This document shows positions 41,835 to 51,192 of a DNA stretch of 64,000 nucleotides, piece by piece. The position numbers and the translations under genes are program-made. A model generated the notes under the pieces. It was not told the origin of the DNA and searched no databases. It saw only the letters and a list, made by a program, of their open reading frames with translations. Every line of letters begins with the position of its first letter. Position 1 is the first letter of the stretch. This stretch comes from an uncultured Ruminococcus sp. (lineage in GTDB: Bacteria; Bacillota; Clostridia; Oscillospirales; Acutalibacteraceae), in assembly GCA_902789345.1 (NCBI GenBank), contig CADANT010000002.1, positions 1 through 64,000 of the forward strand, given 5' to 3'.

Positions 41835-42863
41835 ATGTCAGTAAAAGTTGCAATTAATGGTTTCGGCCGTATTGGTCGTCTTGCATTCAGACAGATGTTC
41901 GATGCAGAGGGTTACGAAGTAGTAGCTATTAACGATCTAACAGATCCTAAGATGCTAGCTAACCTTCTAAAGTATGATACAGCACAGGGTGGTTACTGTG
42001 GCAAAATCGGCCAGGGTCTTCACACTGTAGAGGCTGGCGAGGGTTCAATCATCGTTGACGGTAAGGAAATTACAATTTACGCTAAGCCAAACGCTGCTGA
42101 GCTACCTTGGGGCGAGCTAGATGTAGACGTTGTACTAGAGTGCACAGGTTTCTACTGCTCAAAGGCTAAGAGCCAGGCTCACATTGACGCAGGTGCTAAG
42201 AAGGTTGTTATTTCTGCTCCGGCAGGCAGCGACCTAAAGACAATCGTATTCAGCGTTAACCAGGATACACTAACAGCAGACGACAAGATTATTTCAGCTG
42301 CTTCTTGTACAACAAACTGCCTAGCTCCTATGGCTGATACTCTAAACAAGTATGCTGCTATTCAGAGCGGTATTATGTCAACAATCCACGCTTACACAGG
42401 CGACCAGATGATTCTTGACGGTCCTCACAGAAAGGGTGACCTAAGAAGAGCAAGAGCCGGCGCTGCTAACATCGTTCCTAACTCAACAGGTGCTGCAAAG
42501 GCTATCGGTCTTGTAATTCCTGAGCTAAACGGTAAGCTAATCGGTTCTGCACAGAGAGTTCCTGTACCAACAGGTTCTACAACAATTCTAACAGCTGTAG
42601 TTAAGGGTAAAGACGTTACAGTTGAGGGCATCAACGCTGCTATGAAGGCTGCTGCTTCTGAGTCATTCGGTTACAACGAAGATCCAATCGTTTCTTCTGA
42701 TGTTATCGGTATGAGATACGGTTCATTGTTTGACGCTACTCAGACAATGGTATCAAAGATTGCTGACGATCTATACGAGGTTCAGGTTGTTTCTTGGTAC
42801 GATAACGAGAACAGCTACACAAGCCAGATGGTTAGAACAATTAAGTACTTTGCTGAGCTTTAA
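41835..42863 (+). CDS. gap: Glyceraldehyde-3-phosphate dehydrogenase
   Basis: 342 residues. Glycolytic, NAD-dependent: [12 protein letters not shown] (8-19) is the NAD loop, the catalytic Cys is in [13 protein letters not shown] (about 157) and His in HAYTGDQ. Its leucine codons are mainly CTA (about 14 of 21), unlike most other genes here, which favour CTT, CTG and TTA; this points to adaptation to strong expression. It stands alone between a consensus -10 promoter and a perfect terminator. AGGAGG precedes the ATG. Confidence 0.97.
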   Translation: MSVKVAINGFGRIGRLAFRQMFDAEGYEVVAINDLTDPKMLANLLKYDTAQGGYCGKIGQGLHTVEAGEGSIIVDGKEITIYAKPNAAELPWGELDVDVVLECTGFYCSKAKSQAHIDAGAKKVVISAPAGSDLKTIVFSVNQDTLTADDKIISAASCTTNCLAPMADTLNKYAAIQSGIMSTIHAYTGDQMILDGPHRKGDLRRARAGAANIVPNSTGAAKAIGLVIPELNGKLIGSAQRVPVPTGSTTILTAVVKGKDVTVEGINAAMKAAASESFGYNEDPIVSSDVIGMRYGSLFDATQTMVSKIADDLYEVQVVSWYDNENSYTSQMVRTIKYFAEL

Positions 42864-42902
42864 TTTTATAGCTTAATAAATAACTTACCCCTTTATACAC
42901 TT

Positions 42903-42940
42903 TTGTCCACAGTATTCAGAATACTGTGGACAACTTTTTT
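42903..42940 (+). terminator. Terminator of gap
   Basis: Perfect 13-bp stem (42903-42915 against 42921-42933), 5-nt loop, followed by C and six T. Confidence 0.9.
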
Positions 42941-42947
42941 GCCACAA

Positions 42948-42994
42948 AAAAGCCCTGTCCAAAAGGTTGTTTAACCGTTTTGGACAGGGCTTTT
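42948..42994. terminator. Second terminator, bidirectional
   Basis: 17-bp perfect outer stem (42948-42964 against 42978-42994) plus an inner GGTT/AACC pair. Serves the opposing gene at 43033 and backs up gap. Confidence 0.85.
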
Positions 42995-43032
42995 GAATAT
43001 TATTAATATAGCTTATACAGACACTGCCGCAA

Positions 43033-43617
43033 TTATTCTCTTGTAAGGGTGCTTGCTATAAGGTCAAGGGCTTGCTTTGCATATGGCAGCATGGTTTTGT
43101 CTACCTTGTCAATGTCGTATAAAAGGGTTAGCTCGGTAGCAACGCCCAAAGCTTTGTTCCCCTCTGTATTGTAAAATTTGTATGTAATTCCGTGGCAGGT
43201 GTATTTTTTTGAACGGGTATCGTCATATTCGTACCTTTCCTCAATTAAAGGGTGTCCTTCAATTTTGGTGCATACCACATTTTCCATAAATTTAATGTCA
43301 TTATCAAATTCACCGCTGTCGCAAAAATAAATATAAGGTAACTCTCCTAAAAAACCACCTGCATGCTGCATATACTTTTCTTCCGATGGCGCTACAGCAT
43401 AGCAGATAGGAAGAATATCTGCACAGGCATCTTCCTTATACAAATTGTCGGGCAACTCAAATAAGAAGTACACCGGTTTTGCGGTTTTATTGTCCATTAA
43501 TGTATAATCATCTGTGCGCTGGAGCTTGCCTGTGAGGTTAGGTTTTGCTATAGTGCCGCCAGTTTCATTTACCGTTTTGCCTGTGTCCGAATTAATAAGT
43601 GAATTCAAAAATCCCAT
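43033..43617 (-). CDS. Hypothetical protein
   Basis: 194 residues, soluble, of unknown function. Starts MGFLNSLINSDTGKTV, then a globular alpha/beta region with KPVYFLFELPDNLY, LPICYAVAPSEEKY and a C-terminal helix PYAKQALDLIAST. No domain recognised. AGGAG lies before the ATG. Monocistronic, bounded by terminators on both sides. Confidence 0.6.
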   Translation of the reverse strand: MGFLNSLINSDTGKTVNETGGTIAKPNLTGKLQRTDDYTLMDNKTAKPVYFLFELPDNLYKEDACADILPICYAVAPSEEKYMQHAGGFLGELPYIYFCDSGEFDNDIKFMENVVCTKIEGHPLIEERYEYDDTRSKKYTCHGITYKFYNTEGNKALGVATELTLLYDIDKVDKTMLPYAKQALDLIASTLTRE

Positions 43618-43686
43618 TTTTAACCTCTCCTTTTATTTTATAACAGCTTACTTGCTTAACTTATATCCATTATAGTATGGTTTAGT

Positions 43687-43734
43687 AAAAAAAGCGACCC
43701 TCTGAATGAAATTTTGCAATAACATTCAGAGGGT
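43687..43734 (-). terminator. Terminator of spo0A
   Basis: Perfect 12-bp stem (43697-43708 against 43723-43734) followed on the minus strand by seven T. Confidence 0.85.
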
Positions 43735-43767
43735 GCTTTGTGCTTTTTCTTTATCCGGTAGAGTGTG

Positions 43768-44547
43768 TTAACCTGCATTTTTAAGCTGTAGACGCAGCTT
43801 GTCGGAAATCATTGCGATAAATTCGCTGTTGGTTGGCTTTCCACGGTCGTTGTGAATTGTATATCCAAAATACGAGTTAAGAACATCCACATCGCCTCTG
43901 TCCCACGCAACCTCTATGGCGTGTCTTATAGCACGCTCAACTCTTGATGATGTTGTTTCGTATTTTTTTGCAACAGACGGGTATAATTTCTTAGTAACAG
44001 CGTTAATAATCTCAGGAGTTTCTATAGACATTAAAATAGAATCTCTTAGATAGTTGTAGCCCTTAATGTGTGCCGGAACACCTATTTGGTGGAGTATCTC
44101 GGTTATTTTTATCTCCATACTGCCTGTGCCCGGGTAGAAGTTTACCCTTGTAACATTTTGGGTATCGTAGCTGTTGTTAAGCATAGAAACCATACTTTCT
44201 GCCAAATCTGCCAAACTGTAAGGCTTTAGAACAAAGTAAGCTGCGCCGTTGTTCATAATCTCCTTTTTAAGAACAGGGCTGTCAAAGGTAGAATACACAA
44301 ACACAATAGGCTTTTTGCTAAGCTGCTGACGGTTTAATGCCCTTAGTACGCCTACGCCGTCCATACGAGTCATAAACATATCCATAAGGATTATGTCCGG
44401 CTGCAGGGTTTGTACCTTTTCCATCAATTCTGCGCCGTCTTTGCCGCAATAGCTTGGTACCATATTGTAGTCTGACATTATTTCAAGATCCTCTCGACTT
44501 ACATCGCTAATTTCCTCTGTAATAATAATGCTAATCTGATTTTTCAT
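43768..44547 (-). CDS. spo0A: Sporulation master regulator Spo0A
   Basis: 259 residues. Receiver domain with phospho-Asp in ILMDMF (about 56), Ser in VYSTF and Lys in LKPYS. The acidic pair after strand 1 is Glu-Glu (ITEEIS) instead of the usual Asp-Asp. The C-terminal DNA-binding domain is very well conserved: [35 protein letters not shown] and [18 protein letters not shown]. Phosphorylated Spo0A switches the cell to sporulation. It follows spoIVB by 127 bp, the standard order. Confidence 0.96.
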   Translation of the reverse strand: MKNQISIIITEEISDVSREDLEIMSDYNMVPSYCGKDGAELMEKVQTLQPDIILMDMFMTRMDGVGVLRALNRQQLSKKPIVFVYSTFDSPVLKKEIMNNGAAYFVLKPYSLADLAESMVSMLNNSYDTQNVTRVNFYPGTGSMEIKITEILHQIGVPAHIKGYNYLRDSILMSIETPEIINAVTKKLYPSVAKKYETTSSRVERAIRHAIEVAWDRGDVDVLNSYFGYTIHNDRGKPTNSEFIAMISDKLRLQLKNAG

Positions 44548-44594
44548 ATAAACTCTCTCCTCACCAATTTATTCTGTGTTTTTTCGGTGTCTAT

Positions 44595-44623
44595 ATATTA
44601 CCATAAATTGGTAAATTTAGCAA
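44595..44623 (-). promoter_or_regulatory. Candidate spo0A promoter with internal dyad
   Basis: Minus strand TTGCTA (44623-44618), 17-bp spacer, TAATAT (44600-44595). A TTACCA-N5-TGGTAA dyad (44598-44614) fills the spacer and could be an operator. Confidence 0.5.
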
Positions 44624-44674
44624 TAGTAAACAGGGAATTTTTTTCAAAAAATTTGAATAAATTTTACCTTAACA

Positions 44675-45883
44675 TTAAGCTGCAGATTTCTCAATTTTCT
44701 TGTTTTCTTCGTTAAAATCCTCTATCATATTTTCGGCAAAAATCCCGTATCCTCGTTGCGGTTCGTTTACAAACACATGAGTTACGGCACCAACCAAGCG
44801 ATTATCCTGTATAATAGGGCTGCCGCTCATACCCTGCACTATTCCGTTAGTTTCGTCCAGCAGCTCCTTATCGGTAATGCGTATAACTAAATTTTTTGTT
44901 TTTGCCTGTTCATTGTAATTTATAGACTCGATTTCGATGTCGTAATATTTAGGGGAGCCATTATCCACAGTAGTAATAATTTGTGCCTTTCCTGTTTTCA
45001 CCTGTTGCTTATAAGCAACGGTAATAGGTGCGTTGCTTACAGGTGCCGAATCCAAATAGCCGAATACACCCGACTGACAGTTGCTTATAACATAGCCGCT
45101 ACAGCCGTTGTCACAGTGGTGACCGTTTAGCGTTCCGGCACAGCCCGAGCGTGCCTTTGTAACGCTTTCTATTTGAGCGCCGGTAACTTCACCCTGGGAC
45201 ATTGGCAGTAAATTGCCGGTGTCTACATCGCATATGCCGTGGCCCAAACCACCAAAAGCACTGCTTTTTGGGTGGTAAAAGGTCATAGTACCTATACCTG
45301 CCGAGCTGTCACGAACCCAAACACCTATTTTGTAGCAGTTGTTGCCGGTATCTACAGGTAAAATGGTTTTGCTGATAACCTTATTGTCCCTTACTATAGT
45401 AAGGACTATAGGCTTGCCATTGCTTTCGTTTACCTTTATGGGCAAATCCTCGGTATAGCTGACAGGCTCTGAATTTATGTGGGTAATAACATCGCCTATT
45501 TCTATACCGCTGTCCCTTGCCGGGTTATAAGCCTTTTTGTCTACAATAATTTTATCGGTCTTTACCACCATAACGCCCTTGGTAAACATTTTTATTCCAA
45601 AAGGGTTACCGCAGGGAACTACTGTTTCGTTCTCCTTTATATTTATTTGAACATCTTTTATGGGAACAATATTTCCCAGCATAAGCTTACCACCGGTTTT
45701 ACTGCCTACTCCGTCTGAACGGTAGCTGTTTAGGGTTACTCCGTAAACCGACAGCTCCTCGCACCCTGTTTTGCTTACAGAAAATTTTGACGGCAAAACA
45801 TTGCTTAAAACTGTGCCTGCACCTAAAATAAGGGTGCAGATAATTCCTATGGCAACGGTTGATATTCTAATAAATCTTCGCAA
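44675..45883 (-). CDS. spoIVB: SpoIVB serine peptidase
   Basis: 402 residues: N-terminal membrane anchor (about 8-28), PDZ domain (about 95-175) and the S55 peptidase domain with His in GLGHGI and catalytic Ser in VQGMSGSPI. In Bacillus it is secreted from the forespore and triggers pro-sigma-K processing by cleaving SpoIVFA. TTG start five bases after GGGAGGTG. Lies between sigG and spo0A. Confidence 0.93.
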   Translation of the reverse strand: MRRFIRISTVAIGIICTLILGAGTVLSNVLPSKFSVSKTGCEELSVYGVTLNSYRSDGVGSKTGGKLMLGNIVPIKDVQINIKENETVVPCGNPFGIKMFTKGVMVVKTDKIIVDKKAYNPARDSGIEIGDVITHINSEPVSYTEDLPIKVNESNGKPIVLTIVRDNKVISKTILPVDTGNNCYKIGVWVRDSSAGIGTMTFYHPKSSAFGGLGHGICDVDTGNLLPMSQGEVTGAQIESVTKARSGCAGTLNGHHCDNGCSGYVISNCQSGVFGYLDSAPVSNAPITVAYKQQVKTGKAQIITTVDNGSPKYYDIEIESINYNEQAKTKNLVIRITDKELLDETNGIVQGMSGSPIIQDNRLVGAVTHVFVNEPQRGYGIFAENMIEDFNEENKKIEKSAA

Positions 45884-45992
45884 AATGTCACCTCCCTTAT
45901 CCGTTGCTGTTTTTATTTTTCCCCTAAACCGTCTAAACAGCTTTGGAAAATTAAAAATATAGATGGCACTTTACCTGATTTACCTATAATAT

Positions 45993-46021
45993 CATTCTCG
46001 CCTTTAATTAGTGCTTTATGC
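45993..46021 (-). promoter_or_regulatory. Candidate sigma-F/G promoter of spoIVB
   Basis: Minus strand GCATA (46021-46017), 14-bp spacer, GGCGAGAATG (46002-45993). It resembles the forespore pattern GywTA and GGnnAnAnT, with spacing about one base short. Lies about 110 bp before the TTG start. Confidence 0.4.
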
Positions 46022-46186
46022 ATTATTATTATACAATATGTAGTATTCACAAACCTGTTTTTGTGATTTTTACAGCTTTTTCATTGAAAACGCCATTTTA
46101 ATGCGCCAAAAGGTATCGACAAACAGTAACACGCAACAACAACTGCCAACAAATATCAACAAGAAATATCAGCAAAAAACAACATT
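46022..46186. other. Low-complexity intergenic region
   Basis: Contains a CAACA-rich stretch (about 46110-46185) with repeated CAAC and AATATCA phrases. No gene supported. Confidence 0.3.
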
Positions 46187-46214
46187 AACAGCCGCCGAAA
46201 AAGCGGCTGTTTTT
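46187..46214. terminator. Terminator near sigG
   Basis: Perfect 9-bp stem (46187-46195 against 46203-46211), 7-nt loop, T-run on the plus side and a later TTGTTTTTT on the minus side. Probably ends sigG. Confidence 0.5.
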
Positions 46215-46267
46215 GTGTATTAAGCTTTCTATGCGGAAAATAATAAATATGCTCTATTTTTTAGATT

Positions 46268-47050
46268 TTACATTTCACTTTTAATTTTGTTTAATGCACC
46301 CTTTTCTATTCTTGAAACCTGCGCTTGGCTTATGCCTATTTCCTGTGCTACCTCCATTTGGGTTTTGCCCTTGAAAAACCTAAGCGCCAAAACATTTTTT
46401 TCACGCTGAGAAAGATTAGCCATTGCGTCCTTAAACGCCAGTTCTTCAAGCCAATTTTTTTCGTCGTTATTGTCACCTACCTGGTCCATAACATATATAG
46501 TGTCGTTTCCGTCTGAAAAAACAGGCTCATACAATGACACAGGCTCTACTATAGCCTCCAGTGCCAGCACAATATTTTCCTTTGGCACTTCAAGCACCTT
46601 GGCTATTTCCTCTACTGTAGGCTCACGGTTGTTTTGGGCTGTCATTTGCTCCTTTACCTGCATTGCCTTGTATGCAATGTCACGCATACTGCGGCTTACC
46701 CTTACGCTGTTATTATCCCTTAAAAAGCGCCTTAGCTCGCCTATAATCATAGGCACGCCATAGGTAGAAAAACGCACCCCTACAGATACATCAAAATTAT
46801 CTATCGCCTTTATTAGGCCTATACAGCCTACCTGAAACAAATCGTCGGGACATTCGCCACGGTTGGTAAAGCGCTGTACCACGCTAAGCACAAGCCTTAG
46901 GTTGCCGTTAATCATTTCTGCCCTAGCCTTCGCCTTTTCTTTGGGTGTGCCCTCTTTCATTATTGTCAGAAGCTTAACCTTTTCCTCCTCTTTCAGCACC
47001 TTCAGCTTAGAGGTGTTCACCCCACATATTTCCACCTTGCTGTACTGCAT
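46268..47050 (-). CDS. sigG: Sporulation sigma factor SigG
   Basis: 260 residues from ATG 47050, seven bases after AGGAGG. The N-terminus YSKVEICGVNTSKLKVL is diagnostic for sigma-G. Region 2 (NLRLVLSVVQRF, DDLFQVGCIGLIKAIDNFD, RFSTYGVPMIIGELRRFLRD) and region 4 (SQREKNVLALRFFKGKTQMEVAQEIGISQAQVSRIEK) are intact. It directs late forespore transcription. A forespore-type promoter lies just upstream, as expected from autoregulation. Confidence 0.95.
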   Translation of the reverse strand: MQYSKVEICGVNTSKLKVLKEEEKVKLLTIMKEGTPKEKAKARAEMINGNLRLVLSVVQRFTNRGECPDDLFQVGCIGLIKAIDNFDVSVGVRFSTYGVPMIIGELRRFLRDNNSVRVSRSMRDIAYKAMQVKEQMTAQNNREPTVEEIAKVLEVPKENIVLALEAIVEPVSLYEPVFSDGNDTIYVMDQVGDNNDEKNWLEELAFKDAMANLSQREKNVLALRFFKGKTQMEVAQEIGISQAQVSRIEKGALNKIKSEM

Positions 47051-47084
47051 AAAAATACCTCCTGCCAATGACAATTTCTGTTGT

Positions 47085-47114
47085 TAGTATTGCCACTGAC
47101 AAGAGGTTTAATTC
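47085..47114 (-). promoter_or_regulatory. Candidate sigma-F/G promoter of sigG
   Basis: Minus strand GAATT (47114-47110), 15-bp spacer, GGCAATACTA (47094-47085). The -10 fits GGnnAnAnTw fully and CATnMTA at six of seven. TSS would be about 30 bp before the ATG. Confidence 0.5.
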
Positions 47115-47149
47115 ATACCAAAAACGGTACGCCTGTTTTCAGCTGTAGG

Positions 47150-48631
47150 TTATTCTGTTTTTGTGCCAAGCTCTGTTGGCTGTTCTGTTTTATTTTTAAA
47201 ATGAACATTTGCGTTTGAAACTGTGCTGCCGCCGTTTACAAAAACATTTTCTGTTTCCAAATACGCCGAATATCCCTGCTTGTTGTATTCGCAGTTTACA
47301 ATATAGCCGCCTGTAGGAATATTGTTTATTGTAAGCTGACCGTCTGATTGCTGAGGATAGTAATAGCTTTTATAGCTTTCTGTTTTAACATATGTGTACT
47401 GTCCTGTTTTTTCGTCAAGCTCCAAAACAAGGTATTTGCCTGTATTAAAGTCCTTAATGCTAAAGCAGGTATCTTTAAGCACGCTTGCGTCTACTGTTGT
47501 TTCAATATAATCTGTAGGATAGGTTGAGTAGCTTGAGTCAGTCTTTTTTCTAGCTTTTTCGTCGTAAAAATGCTGAACAATGTTAAGAGTACCGGTTGTA
47601 TTTAACACACTGCTTTCATACACTGCGTCTGAGTACAGCTGTGTACCTAAAGGATATGACGGATGTACATCGTCACAGGTGTAGTCCTTTGCATTGTCAA
47701 CATCTGCCAGTGAATTTTTAATATAGTTCATTGGGGCTGTAAAGACATAGCCGTTCATTTTGCACCAATTATACAGCGCTATGGTATATTCCTCGTGGGT
47801 ATTGTCACGGCGCAGGTATTTGGTCATTACATGAGAATATCTGTTAATATACTCAAAGGGAGCTACAAACACAAATTTCGGTGCTCTGTTTGTGTCCTTT
47901 TCGGATATTGTTCTAACCAGCTTTTCAAGATTTTGAATATATTCACTGGAGGTAAATGATGTGGCACGGTCTGTTTTGTCACGGTAAATTACATCGTTAA
48001 TACCAAGAGCCACCACATATGTGTCCGCCTGGGATTCGTTTATAATTTTCATATCTTTTTCATTGTCGAAAACAGAGGCGGAGGTTTGACCGCCTGTTGC
48101 GGCAACATCTACACTCCCTATATTAGGGAACTTTGCAAGCAATCCGTCATACCAGCCGTAGCCTCCAGAGGCAGAGCCTATTGTAATGCTGTCGCCTATA
48201 AAACATACCCTTTCGGTGTTTTTCAGAATTTTGTACATGGTGTTGCACTCCGCATTAACGCTCATTTTCTTCTGACTGTTTATTGTTACAATCTGCTGAA
48301 AGTCGCCGTTAATTGCCTGTATTTTGTAGATACCCTTTTCAAGCTCTGTTTGCGCTATTCCATTTGTGGTTTTAAGCGCTTTTTGAATTACCTTGCTTTC
48401 TTTCATATCCGAATCTAATTGAGTAATTTTATACTGAACACTGTCAGTTATATTTTGCTTGTCTAAGGATTCTATCTGCAAAGTACACAGTTGCTCTTTT
48501 TCGGTAGCCTCGGTTGCGCTTTGAGTGCTGTCTGCACCTTGGTGTTCCGCCACAGCCTGTAGAGTACAGCCGGTGTTTACAAGCAGACTGCCTGCCAAAA
48601 GCACGCTTACCAGCATAATTTTAATTTTCAT
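47150..48631 (-). CDS. SGNH/GDSL hydrolase lipoprotein
   Basis: 493 residues from ATG 48631. A lipoprotein signal (hydrophobic helix then NTGC, Cys near 22) anchors it outside the membrane. A beta-rich N-terminal domain (about 45-130) leads to the SGNH domain: block I FIGDSITIG, block III GIND, and the Asp-His pair in CDDVHPS. A C-terminal beta-rich domain follows. Likely an esterase or acetylhydrolase on extracellular glycans. Separated from sigG by 99 bp. Confidence 0.87.
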   Translation of the reverse strand: MKIKIMLVSVLLAGSLLVNTGCTLQAVAEHQGADSTQSATEATEKEQLCTLQIESLDKQNITDSVQYKITQLDSDMKESKVIQKALKTTNGIAQTELEKGIYKIQAINGDFQQIVTINSQKKMSVNAECNTMYKILKNTERVCFIGDSITIGSASGGYGWYDGLLAKFPNIGSVDVAATGGQTSASVFDNEKDMKIINESQADTYVVALGINDVIYRDKTDRATSFTSSEYIQNLEKLVRTISEKDTNRAPKFVFVAPFEYINRYSHVMTKYLRRDNTHEEYTIALYNWCKMNGYVFTAPMNYIKNSLADVDNAKDYTCDDVHPSYPLGTQLYSDAVYESSVLNTTGTLNIVQHFYDEKARKKTDSSYSTYPTDYIETTVDASVLKDTCFSIKDFNTGKYLVLELDEKTGQYTYVKTESYKSYYYPQQSDGQLTINNIPTGGYIVNCEYNKQGYSAYLETENVFVNGGSTVSNANVHFKNKTEQPTELGTKTE

Positions 48632-48793
48632 ATACTCACCCATTTTTAAGTCATATATATAAATGATACCAGTTTTTTCTTTCTATTTCAACATAATTAA
48701 CGGTTATAATTTTTAATATACTAAAAACAAACCCCATTATATTTTTAACATAAACATAAAAATTAATAATACAACAAAAATTGCATATTCTCA

Positions 48794-48822
48794 TTGTGAA
48801 AATGTCTGTATTTGTGTTATAC
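48794..48822 (+). promoter_or_regulatory. Promoter of pyrK-pyrD-ruvX
   Basis: TTGTGA (48794-48799), 17-bp spacer, TTATAC (48817-48822), 35 bp before the ATG. Confidence 0.55.
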
Positions 48823-48856
48823 TTACTTTAAATAATACCTTGGAGGTTAAAACTGT

Positions 48857-49612
48857 ATGAAGTACGATGTATGTAATGCAAGGCTGATAAAAAGCAAAGA
48901 AATTGCAAAAGGCATTTTTGACTTTGTAATAGAATGTCCACAGCTGGCACAAAAGGCACAGGCAGGGCAGTTTGCCCACATTGCCGTTCCGGGCAAAACA
49001 CTGCGCAGACCTATATCTATATGTGACGCAACCGACCAAACACTTAGAATAGTTTTCCAAATTAAAGGCGAGGGTACGCAGATACTTTCAGAAACTAAAG
49101 TTGGCGAAAGTATTGACATTTTGGCGCCTTTAGGCCACGGCTTTACCATTCCTAAGGGAAAGAAAATAGCCTTTGTAGGTGGCGGCATAGGCGTGCCTCC
49201 AATGCTGTACAGTGCAAAACGGGCTGATAACGCCGTAGCAATACTGGGCTTTAGAAATAAAGACGCCGTAATACTTGAGGAGGATTTTAAGTCTGTCTGT
49301 AGTAAGGTGTATGTAGCAACCGACGACGGTAGCTATGGTATTCACGGTTTTACAACCGACATTTTAAAGGATGTTATTGATGAGGTAGATATGGTATGCT
49401 CCTGCGGCCCTACACCTATGCTTAAAGCGCTGGCAGCAATATGCAAAGAGCATAACACACCTTGTCAGGTTTCGCTTGAAGAAAGAATGGGCTGTGGCAT
49501 AGGGGCTTGCTTAGTATGTGCCTGCAAAACACTTGATAAAAACGGCAATGTAGAGCACAGCCATGTATGTAAAAAAGGCCCTGTATATAATGCTGAGGAG
49601 GTTGTTTGGTAA
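48857..49612 (+). CDS. pyrK: Dihydroorotate dehydrogenase electron-transfer subunit
   Basis: 251 residues, ferredoxin-reductase-like: FAD site RRPISICD (about 55-62), NAD site FVGGGIGVPPM, and the [2Fe-2S] ligands CGIGACLVCACK plus the later HVCKKGPVY. Passes electrons from PyrD to NAD in class 1B dihydroorotate dehydrogenase. GGAGG precedes the ATG. Its stop codon TAATG overlaps the pyrD start. Confidence 0.95.
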   Translation: MKYDVCNARLIKSKEIAKGIFDFVIECPQLAQKAQAGQFAHIAVPGKTLRRPISICDATDQTLRIVFQIKGEGTQILSETKVGESIDILAPLGHGFTIPKGKKIAFVGGGIGVPPMLYSAKRADNAVAILGFRNKDAVILEEDFKSVCSKVYVATDDGSYGIHGFTTDILKDVIDEVDMVCSCGPTPMLKALAAICKEHNTPCQVSLEERMGCGIGACLVCACKTLDKNGNVEHSHVCKKGPVYNAEEVVW

Positions 49613-50523
49613 TGGCAGATTTAAAGGTAAAGGTAGCAGGCGTAGAGTTTAATAACCCGCTTATAGCCGCTTCGGGTACATTTGGCTTTGGCAGAGAGTA
49701 CAGTGAGTTTTACCCTTTGTCTACTCTTGGGGGCATTTCCTGCAAGGGCATAACACTGCAGGCTCGTCCGGGCAACCCTGCCCCACGAATTGCAGAAACA
49801 CCGTCAGGAATACTTAATGCTGTAGGACTTCAAAACCCGGGTGTTGACCATTTTGTTAAAGAGGACTTGCCGTGGCTAAAGGAGCAAAACACAGTTATTA
49901 TAGCTAACATAGCCGGCAACAGCTACGATGACTACTGCAAAATGGCTGAAAAGCTTTCTGATACGGCAGTGGATATGATAGAGCTTAATATCTCTTGCCC
50001 TAATGTTAAAAGCGGCGGTGTGCAGTTTGGCACATCCTGTGAAAGTGTAGGAGCTATTACAAAGGCTGTAAGGAAATACTGCAAAAAGCCGTTGATTATT
50101 AAGCTGTCGCCAAATGTAACGGACATTGTGTCTATTGCACAGTCTGCCGAGGCAGAGGGTGCCGACGCTATTTCAATGATAAACACCCTTACAGGTATGC
50201 GTATAGATATTAACACAGGCAGACCTATAATAAGGAACAACACCGGCGGACTTTCAGGCCCGGCTGTGTTCCCTGTAGCTGTAAGAATGGTTTACCAGGT
50301 GGCACAGGCTGTAAACATACCTATTATCGGTATGGGCGGTATATCCACTTGGCAGGACGCCGCAGAAATGCTTATTGCCGGTGCTACAGCACTGCAAATA
50401 GGTACAGTATTGTTTAAAGATCCATATGCACCTGTAAAAATTAACAAGGGACTAAACGAGTTTTTGGACAGCAAGGGAATAAAGTCAGTAACCGAGCTTA
50501 CAAAAACCATAAAGCCTTGGTGA
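49612..50523 (+). CDS. pyrD: Dihydroorotate dehydrogenase class 1B, catalytic subunit
   Basis: 303 residues from ATG 49612 (GAGGAGG upstream). FMN-binding TIM barrel; NPLIAASGTFGFG, KGITLQARPGNP, NISCPNVKSGG with the class 1B active-site Cys, and IGMGGI are seen. Oxidises dihydroorotate to orotate in pyrimidine synthesis. No other pyr genes are in this window. Confidence 0.95.
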   Translation: MADLKVKVAGVEFNNPLIAASGTFGFGREYSEFYPLSTLGGISCKGITLQARPGNPAPRIAETPSGILNAVGLQNPGVDHFVKEDLPWLKEQNTVIIANIAGNSYDDYCKMAEKLSDTAVDMIELNISCPNVKSGGVQFGTSCESVGAITKAVRKYCKKPLIIKLSPNVTDIVSIAQSAEAEGADAISMINTLTGMRIDINTGRPIIRNNTGGLSGPAVFPVAVRMVYQVAQAVNIPIIGMGGISTWQDAAEMLIAGATALQIGTVLFKDPYAPVKINKGLNEFLDSKGIKSVTELTKTIKPW

Positions 50524-50530
50524 TAGAGCT

Positions 50531-50953
50531 ATGGTAATATTGGCAGTAGATTTAGGCAAGGCAAGAACAGGCGTTGCAATATGCGACAAGGGCGAAATGC
50601 TTGCCTCACCTATAGGAACAATTACAGACAGAAACCTTGAGCGTGTAGCCGACAAAATTGCGGAATATGCAGTACAGCGAAAAGCCGAAAAACTTGTTGT
50701 AGGTTTACCGAAAAATATGGACGGTACAGAGGGCGAAAGCGCACAAAACGCCAGAGCCTTTGCACAGCGGTTAAGCGAAAAATGCGGTTTGCCTGTAGAT
50801 ATGCAGGACGAAAGAGGAACCACCATAACAGCACACAGCTTTTTGAATGTAACCGATACCCGCGGTAAAAAGAGAAAGCAGGCAGTAGACACTCTGTCGG
50901 CAACTATAATTTTAGAGGACTACCTGAACAAGCGGAAAAATCAAAGAGTATAA
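50531..50953 (+). CDS. ruvX: YqgF/RuvX Holliday-junction resolvase-like nuclease
   Basis: 140 residues. RNase H-like fold: ILAVDLGKARTGVAICD with the first catalytic Asp, VVGLPKNMDGTEG, DERGTT and DTLSATIILEDYL with the last Asp. In bacteria it is tied to 16S rRNA 5'-end processing. It begins 7 bp after pyrD with a weak site, so translational coupling is likely. Confidence 0.93.
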   Translation: MVILAVDLGKARTGVAICDKGEMLASPIGTITDRNLERVADKIAEYAVQRKAEKLVVGLPKNMDGTEGESAQNARAFAQRLSEKCGLPVDMQDERGTTITAHSFLNVTDTRGKKRKQAVDTLSATIILEDYLNKRKNQRV

Positions 50954-50984
50954 TAATATAAAGCATAATTAAGCATAACACAAG

Positions 50985-51033
50985 GGGCGTTGTACCTGTT
51001 GCTTGCAAAGCAGCTTGGTACAACGCCCTTTTT
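50985..51033 (+). terminator. Terminator of pyrK-pyrD-ruvX
   Basis: 12-bp outer stem (50985-50996 against 51017-51028) with an inner GCTTGC/GCAGC pairing, followed by five T. Confidence 0.8.
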
Positions 51034-51192
51034 CTAAAATTTTTAACTGTGCGTTTTTTTAACCCTGTTGAAATATTTAATTATTAAATACATTTGCCGC
51101 TTTAGGGTGTAGCGGTAATTTTCAAATATATTTGATTCTTTAGGTATTACCCCTGTTATCAATATATTAAATCAGCTCTTTTGTGTTTGCTT

